Translations under genes and position numbers: made by a program
Shown here: positions 59,875-64,000 of the stretch, piece after piece
Position numbering within the stretch: the first letter of the stretch is position 1
Layout of the letters: every line of letters starts with the position of its first letter
Assembly: GCF_003634105.1 (NCBI RefSeq)
Contig: NZ_RBIQ01000007.1
Span: 868,001 to 932,000, forward strand
Length of the DNA: 64,000 nucleotides
Reading direction: 5' to 3'
Origin: Maribacter vaceletii
GTDB taxonomy: Bacteria > Bacteroidota > Bacteroidia > Flavobacteriales > Flavobacteriaceae
Notes under the pieces: model-generated
Databases searched by the model: none
Told to the model about the DNA's origin: nothing
The model's input: the letters and a program-made list of their open reading frames with translations, nothing else

Positions 59875-61089
59875 TTACATTAGCATATTACGTGCTCTTT
59901 CTACACCTGCAACCATTACATCTATTTCTTCTTTTGTGTTATAAAAACTAAAGCTAGCTCTTACGGTTCCTGGAATTTTATAAAAATCCATGATTGGTTG
60001 TGCACAATGGTGTCCTGTACGCACAGCAATTCCTAATTTATCTAGAATAGAACCAATATCATACGGGTGCAAGCCTTCTATATTAAAAGAAATTACTGCC
60101 GTTTTATTTGTTGATGTCCCGTAAATTTTAAGTCCGTCTATAGTTAACAATTTTTCTGTTGCATATTCCAGAAGTTCTTCCTCGTATGTAGCAATATCTT
60201 TAAAGCCTATAGCATTCATATAGTCTAATGCTGCAGCAAAAGCAATACCGCCACAAATATTAGGTGTACCGGCCTCAAACTTATGAGGTAAATTTGCGTA
60301 GGTAGTTTTTTCAAAAGTAACCTCTGCAATCATTTCTCCACCTCCTTGGTATGGTGGTAATTTTTTTAACCACTCCTCTTTACCATAAAGCATACCTGCT
60401 CCTGTTGGGCCACAAACTTTATGCGCAGAAACGGTATAAAAATCTACATCTAAAGCTTGCATATCTGCTTTTATATGTGGTGCAGCCTGTGCGCCATCTA
60501 TTAAAACAGCAGCACCTACTTTATGCGCTTCTTTTATTATTATTTCAACAGGGTTTACTGTTCCTAATGCATTAGATACATGGTTACAGAAAACTAATTT
60601 TGTTTTGTTTGATAATAACTCTTTATAGGTGTCAATTACCAACTCACCCTCCAAGTTCATTGGAATAACTTTAAGAACTGCTCCTGTACGTTCACAAAGC
60701 ATTTGCCATGGAACTATATTAGAATGATGCTCTAAGGCGGATACAATAATTTCATCGCCAGCAGATAAAAAGGCACCAAAACCATTGGCCACCATATTAA
60801 TACTATGCGTAGTACCTGAAGTAAAAATTACTTCGTGTGATTTTGCTATATTAAAATGTTTTTGAATAGTTATACGAGCTTGCTCATACTTATCTGTAGC
60901 TTCTTGCGATAGAGCATGTACACCACGATGAATATTAGCATTGTAAGAGCTATAATAATCTACAATAACATCTATAACCTGTTGAGGTGTTTGGGATGTT
61001 GCTGCATTATCAAAATATACTAATGGTTTTCCGTTAACCTCTCGGTTTAGTATTGGAAAGTCTTTGCGAATTTTGGTAATATCTATCAT
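59875..61089 (-). CDS. sufS: SufS-type cysteine desulfurase
   Basis: This PLP enzyme removes sulfur from cysteine for iron-sulfur cluster assembly. The ATG at 61089-61087 is chosen; a longer TTG-started frame (61110) adds seven unneeded residues. The product is ~404 residues. It has FDNAATSQTPQQVIDV at the start, the PLP lysine in VSAHKVCGPTGAGMLYG, and the active-site cysteine in RTGHHCAQPIMD near residue 364, with the group II (SufS) sequence around it. It is separated from sufD by 214 bp with a strong terminator, so it may form its own unit with sufE and DUF59. Confidence 0.94.
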   Translation of the reverse strand: MIDITKIRKDFPILNREVNGKPLVYFDNAATSQTPQQVIDVIVDYYSSYNANIHRGVHALSQEATDKYEQARITIQKHFNIAKSHEVIFTSGTTHSINMVANGFGAFLSAGDEIIVSALEHHSNIVPWQMLCERTGAVLKVIPMNLEGELVIDTYKELLSNKTKLVFCNHVSNALGTVNPVEIIIKEAHKVGAAVLIDGAQAAPHIKADMQALDVDFYTVSAHKVCGPTGAGMLYGKEEWLKKLPPYQGGGEMIAEVTFEKTTYANLPHKFEAGTPNICGGIAFAAALDYMNAIGFKDIATYEEELLEYATEKLLTIDGLKIYGTSTNKTAVISFNIEGLHPYDIGSILDKLGIAVRTGHHCAQPIMDFYKIPGTVRASFSFYNTKEEIDVMVAGVERARNMLM

Positions 61090-61222
61090 AATACTTCTGC
61101 TAAGTTGCAAAGATAATCACTAGTCTATAAAGAAAAGTACATTCTAATATAAACCTTAAAAAATAGCATACGCTGCTAATAATTTAAAAATATATATAAA
61201 GATTCTGTACGCAATTTTATAT

Positions 61223-61249
61223 AAAAAACGACACTATTAAAGTGTCGTT
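61223..61249 (-). terminator. Intrinsic terminator between sufD and sufS
   Basis: On the minus strand AACGACACT (61249-61241), loop TTAAT, AGTGTCGTT (61235-61227) followed by TTTT (61226-61223). It lies ~55 bp after the sufD stop and splits sufCD from sufS. Confidence 0.85.
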
Positions 61250-61303
61250 AAATATTTTTATGCTTTTAAGATAATTTCTTGTTAAAAAGAAATCTTTAGC
61301 CTT

Positions 61304-62620
61304 CTACAAATCAAACCCTAAATTAACACCTAACTTATTGGCTATTAATTTATTAATCCTTACTTTAAGTTCAGGTATGCGTACACTTTCTAAAACATTA
61401 TTAGCAAAGGCATACATTAACAAAGCTCTAGCTTCTTTTAATGGAATACCTCTAGATTGTAAATAGAACAAAGCATCTTCATCTAACTGACCAATAGTAC
61501 ATCCGTGAGAACATTTTACATCATCTGCAAAAATCTCTAATTGTGGCTTGGTATTTATAGTTGCTTTATCACTAATAAGAATATTATTATTTTGCTGAAA
61601 AGCGTTTGTTTTCTGTGCAATTTTATCTACTATAATTTTTCCATTGAATACTCCTGTAGAACTCTCTCCATAAATACCCTTATAGTCTTGGTGACTTTCA
61701 CAATTTGGCTCTATATGGTGTACCAAAGTATGGTGATCTACGTGCTGCTTTTCCCCTAAAATTGTTACTCCTTTCATAATAGAGTCTATATATTCTCCAT
61801 TCTGATAAAAGTTAAGGTTATTACGCGTTAATTTACCACCAAAAGAAAAGGTATGCACCTTAACAACACTCTTATTTTTTTGATCTATATATGTATTATC
61901 TATTAATGATGCGCTAGCAGAATCATTTTGCACTTTATATATATCTACAATAGCATTATCTGCTGCAAAAACTTCAGTTACTGCATTTGTTAATACATTA
62001 TTGCTTGTTAAACTCTGGTGCCTTTCTATAATTTGTACTTCAGCATTTTCCTCTACAACCACTAAATTTCTTGGTTGCAACATTAAAGAAGCCTCATTGC
62101 CTGTAGCAAAATGTAAAATCTCAATAGGCTTTTTAGGCATTTTATTTTTAGGAATATAAATATATGCTCCTTCTCTACTAAATGCTGTGTTTAATGTAGT
62201 TAAAGACTCGTCCTTAGATGCTACTTTATTAAAGTAAACATCTATAACTGGCTTATACATTTCTTTAGTTAAAGCTGCACTCATTAAACAAATATCTACA
62301 CCATCATGCGTAGTCTCTGATAAATAAGAGCTATAAACCCCATCAACAAAAACAATTTTATACGTATCTATCTCATGTAAAAAGTATTTTTTTACATCTT
62401 TATACTCTATCGTATTTTCTGTCTTTGGAAAAAGACTAAAATCTATTTTACGTAAACTATTTAAAGAAGTGTATTTCCACGCTTCTTCTTTTTTAGTTGG
62501 AAAACCTTTGGTTTCAAAATTCTTAATAGCTTCGGTACGAATATCGTGAACTGAATGCTCTACATCCACATTATTCTCAAATGCCATAAAGGAAGAAACT
62601 AGTTTATCTTTTAATTCCAT
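61304..62620 (-). CDS. sufD: SufD Fe-S cluster scaffold subunit
   Basis: This 438-residue protein is part of the SufBCD scaffold that builds Fe-S clusters in the cytosol. It has the N-terminal NFETKGFPTKKEEAWKYTSL, then the beta-helix core, and C-terminal HGCTIGQLDEDALFYLQSRG (~376-396) and ALLMYAFANNVLESVRIPEL. SufD pairs with SufB, whose gene is not in the window. It is 70 bp downstream of sufC on the same strand, with an AT-rich hairpin in that gap, and a terminator follows. Confidence 0.95.
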   Translation of the reverse strand: MELKDKLVSSFMAFENNVDVEHSVHDIRTEAIKNFETKGFPTKKEEAWKYTSLNSLRKIDFSLFPKTENTIEYKDVKKYFLHEIDTYKIVFVDGVYSSYLSETTHDGVDICLMSAALTKEMYKPVIDVYFNKVASKDESLTTLNTAFSREGAYIYIPKNKMPKKPIEILHFATGNEASLMLQPRNLVVVEENAEVQIIERHQSLTSNNVLTNAVTEVFAADNAIVDIYKVQNDSASASLIDNTYIDQKNKSVVKVHTFSFGGKLTRNNLNFYQNGEYIDSIMKGVTILGEKQHVDHHTLVHHIEPNCESHQDYKGIYGESSTGVFNGKIIVDKIAQKTNAFQQNNNILISDKATINTKPQLEIFADDVKCSHGCTIGQLDEDALFYLQSRGIPLKEARALLMYAFANNVLESVRIPELKVRINKLIANKLGVNLGFDL

Positions 62621-62628
62621 TTTTTAAG

Positions 62629-62675
62629 TATTAAGTAATTAGTATTAAGTAATTAGCTCTTTATACTAATTACTT
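62629..62675. repeat. AT-rich 14-bp tandem repeat and hairpin between sufC and sufD
   Basis: TATTAAGTAATTAG is repeated exactly (62629-62642, 62643-62656). Its second copy pairs with CTAATTACTT (62666-62675) as a 10-bp hairpin over a 9-nt loop. It may tune sufD expression relative to sufC, or be neutral extragenic sequence. Confidence 0.45.
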
Positions 62676-62690
62676 TTTACTCTGTACTAA

Positions 62691-63443
62691 TTAAACTGTA
62701 GCTTCATTTTTAAGCCAATCGTATCCTTTTTCTTCTAACTCTAGAGCGAGTTCTTTTCCTCCAGATTTTACTATTTTTCCATTATGTAAAACGTGTACAA
62801 AATCTGGCACTATATAATCTAACAAACGTTGGTAGTGTGTAATTACCAATACAGCGTTGTCTTTACTCTTAAGTTTATTAACTCCGTTAGCTACAATACG
62901 TAAAGCATCGATATCTAATCCAGAATCAGTTTCATCTAAAATAGCAAGTTTTGGTTCTAACATTGCCATCTGGAAAATCTCATTACGCTTTTTCTCACCA
63001 CCTGAAAAACCTTCGTTTAAAGAACGTGATAAGAATTTACGGTCTATTTCTAAAAGCTCCGACTTTTCTCTAATTAGCTTTAACATGTCTTTTGCAGGCA
63101 TTTCTTCTAATCCCTTTGCTTTTCTAGACTCGTTAATTGCCGTTTTCATAAAGTTAGTTACAGAAACTCCAGGAATTTCTACAGGATATTGAAAAGACAA
63201 AAATACTCCTTTGTGTGCTCTTTCTTCCGGAGAAATATCTTCTAAATCTTCTCCTTCTAATTCCACAGAACCATCGGTAACTTCAAAATTTTCTTTTCCA
63301 GCTATTACAGATGCCAAGGTGCTTTTTCCAGAACCATTAGGGCCCATTATTGCATGAACCTCACCCGCTTTCATCTCCAAATTAATTCCTTTTAAAATCT
63401 CCTTGTCTTCTACTTGTGCATGTAGATTATTAATTTTTAACAT
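62691..63443 (-). CDS. sufC: SufC ATPase
   Basis: This 250-residue ABC-type ATPase drives the SufBCD scaffold. It has Walker A GPNGSGKST (~34-42), the signature FSGGEKKRNE (~144-153), Walker B AILDETDSG (~164-172) and the switch histidine in LVITHYQRLLDYI. The sequence SGGEKKR with ETDSGLD is specific to SufC within ABC proteins. It lies 6 bp after the MBL-fold gene and 70 bp before sufD. Confidence 0.96.
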   Translation of the reverse strand: MLKINNLHAQVEDKEILKGINLEMKAGEVHAIMGPNGSGKSTLASVIAGKENFEVTDGSVELEGEDLEDISPEERAHKGVFLSFQYPVEIPGVSVTNFMKTAINESRKAKGLEEMPAKDMLKLIREKSELLEIDRKFLSRSLNEGFSGGEKKRNEIFQMAMLEPKLAILDETDSGLDIDALRIVANGVNKLKSKDNAVLVITHYQRLLDYIVPDFVHVLHNGKIVKSGGKELALELEEKGYDWLKNEATV

Positions 63444-63449
63444 TGTCTT

Positions 63450-64000
63450 CTACTTTAAATATTCTGGTGCCTTAGGCATTTTATTATAATCGTCTTTTTG
63501 ATGCTGAATATAAACTTTTGCATTTTTTTCTTTTACAAAAGCTTCAAAAGCTTCCATACTTGCTAGTGTTTGCTCTACATCAAAATTAAAACTTGGTACT
63601 CTTTTATGTATTCTATTTTCGTATAAATGATATAAATCTCCAGATAATAATACTGGCCCATGTTCTGCTAAATCTATAAACAAAACTTGATGTCCTGGTG
63701 TATGACCTGGCATAGATTTTATAACTACGCTTCCATCATTAAAAACATCAAAATCTCCATTCAACTTTTTAACGTTTGTTAGCTCTTTTATTGCTTTAAA
63801 ATTATCTGTTTTTTGTGATTCCTCACTTGTAATAAAACTATGTTCTACTTCTTGTACTAACCATGTTGCATCTTTAAAAACATTGGCATTCCCAGTATGA
63901 TCAAAATGTGTATGTGATAAAGCAATGTATTTAAAATCAGCTGGGGTTAATCCAATACTTTTTAATTGGTTAGCTATAGAATCTTTCCTAGAAACTGTAA
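63450..64000 (-). CDS. MBL-fold metallo-hydrolase, 5' end cut by window
   Basis: The minus-strand frame is open from the window edge (codon frame AGT/TTC... to 63450). It contains the metallo-beta-lactamase motif HxHxDH in SHTHFDHTGNANVF, a later metal His in MPGHTPGHQVLF, and Asp in LLSGDLYHLYENR. The order resembles lactonases such as AttM-type N-acyl homoserine lactonases, though the substrate is not known. It lies 6 bp upstream of sufC. The N-terminal ~70 residues are outside the window. A shorter frame begins with TTG at 63764, which would remove the active site, so it is not the true start. Confidence 0.85.
   Translation of the reverse strand, partial: TVSRKDSIANQLKSIGLTPADFKYIALSHTHFDHTGNANVFKDATWLVQEVEHSFITSEESQKTDNFKAIKELTNVKKLNGDFDVFNDGSVVIKSMPGHTPGHQVLFIDLAEHGPVLLSGDLYHLYENRIHKRVPSFNFDVEQTLASMEAFEAFVKEKNAKVYIQHQKDDYNKMPKAPEYLK

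Noticed and set aside
61090-61110. Seven-residue N-terminal extension of sufS from TTG
   Set aside because: The ATG at 61089 matches the start of other SufS proteins; the extension has no homology value and would use a rarer start codon.
1-64000. CRISPR array, tRNA, rRNA or insertion sequence
   Set aside because: I saw no regular spacer repeats, no cloverleaf with CCA-like end, no rRNA core sequence, and no transposase or terminal inverted repeats in the window.

Overview
The window is a stretch of chromosome from a member of the Bacteroidota, most likely a Flavobacteriaceae. Supporting signs are strongly AT-rich DNA, type IX secretion (T9SS) sorting domains on two large secreted proteins, Bacteroidota-restricted families (DUF3078, DUF2480, DUF5723-like, DUF4153), a hemC-hemD fusion, and promoters with the TAnnTTTG -7 element instead of the proteobacterial -10/-35 pair. 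I see no tRNA, rRNA, IS element, prophage or CRISPR array. The genus is not determined.

Layout. 1-10.4 kb is housekeeping: a cut TerB/J-domain co-chaperone, a bacilliredoxin, a PlsC acyltransferase with an HD hydrolase, a DsbA/FrnE thiol oxidoreductase, a radical SAM protein, a membrane acyltransferase, a crotonase, a sensor kinase and HemJ. 10.5-19.8 kb is envelope and secretion: an M48-like protease, a beta-barrel-like protein, an 1841-residue T9SS cargo and a lipoprotein translationally coupled to it. 19.9-25.0 kb is a five-gene minus-strand cassette of a secreted papain-like peptidase (with a DUF4384-like tail), a lipoprotein, and two CHASE2 membrane proteins flanking a secreted protein. 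It resembles no system I can name. 25.1-28.7 kb carries a lactonase, a MATE pump and ferrochelatase.

28.8-47.2 kb is dominated by heme biosynthesis: hemA, hemCD and hemE as a likely operon, then hemF and hemB, with hemH and hemJ outlying. hemL and gltX are not here. An AraC regulator is divergent from hemA, and the shared 205-bp gap is unusually rich in dyads and direct repeats. A long SF2 helicase with predicted membrane segments is divergent from hemB. 47.5-56.5 kb holds a CNNM/CBS protein, Ogt, DUF4153, an exonuclease, a T9SS subtilase, an EEP hydrolase and HflX.

56.5-57.5 kb has no protein gene. It holds two nearly identical ~285-nt units 338 bp apart, each with ordered hairpins and a terminator. 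A GNRA hairpin shows a compensatory base-pair change between the copies, which points to tandem structured small RNAs. A third, diverged unit may follow. This is the best candidate for something undescribed. 57.5-64 kb is DUF3078, DUF2480 and the SUF iron-sulfur assembly genes (DUF59, sufE, sufS, sufD, sufC), ending in a cut metallo-beta-lactamase-fold gene; sufB is not in the window.

The heme and SUF loci together make the window rich in iron-cofactor assembly. All functions are inferred from sequence by eye; no search was run.
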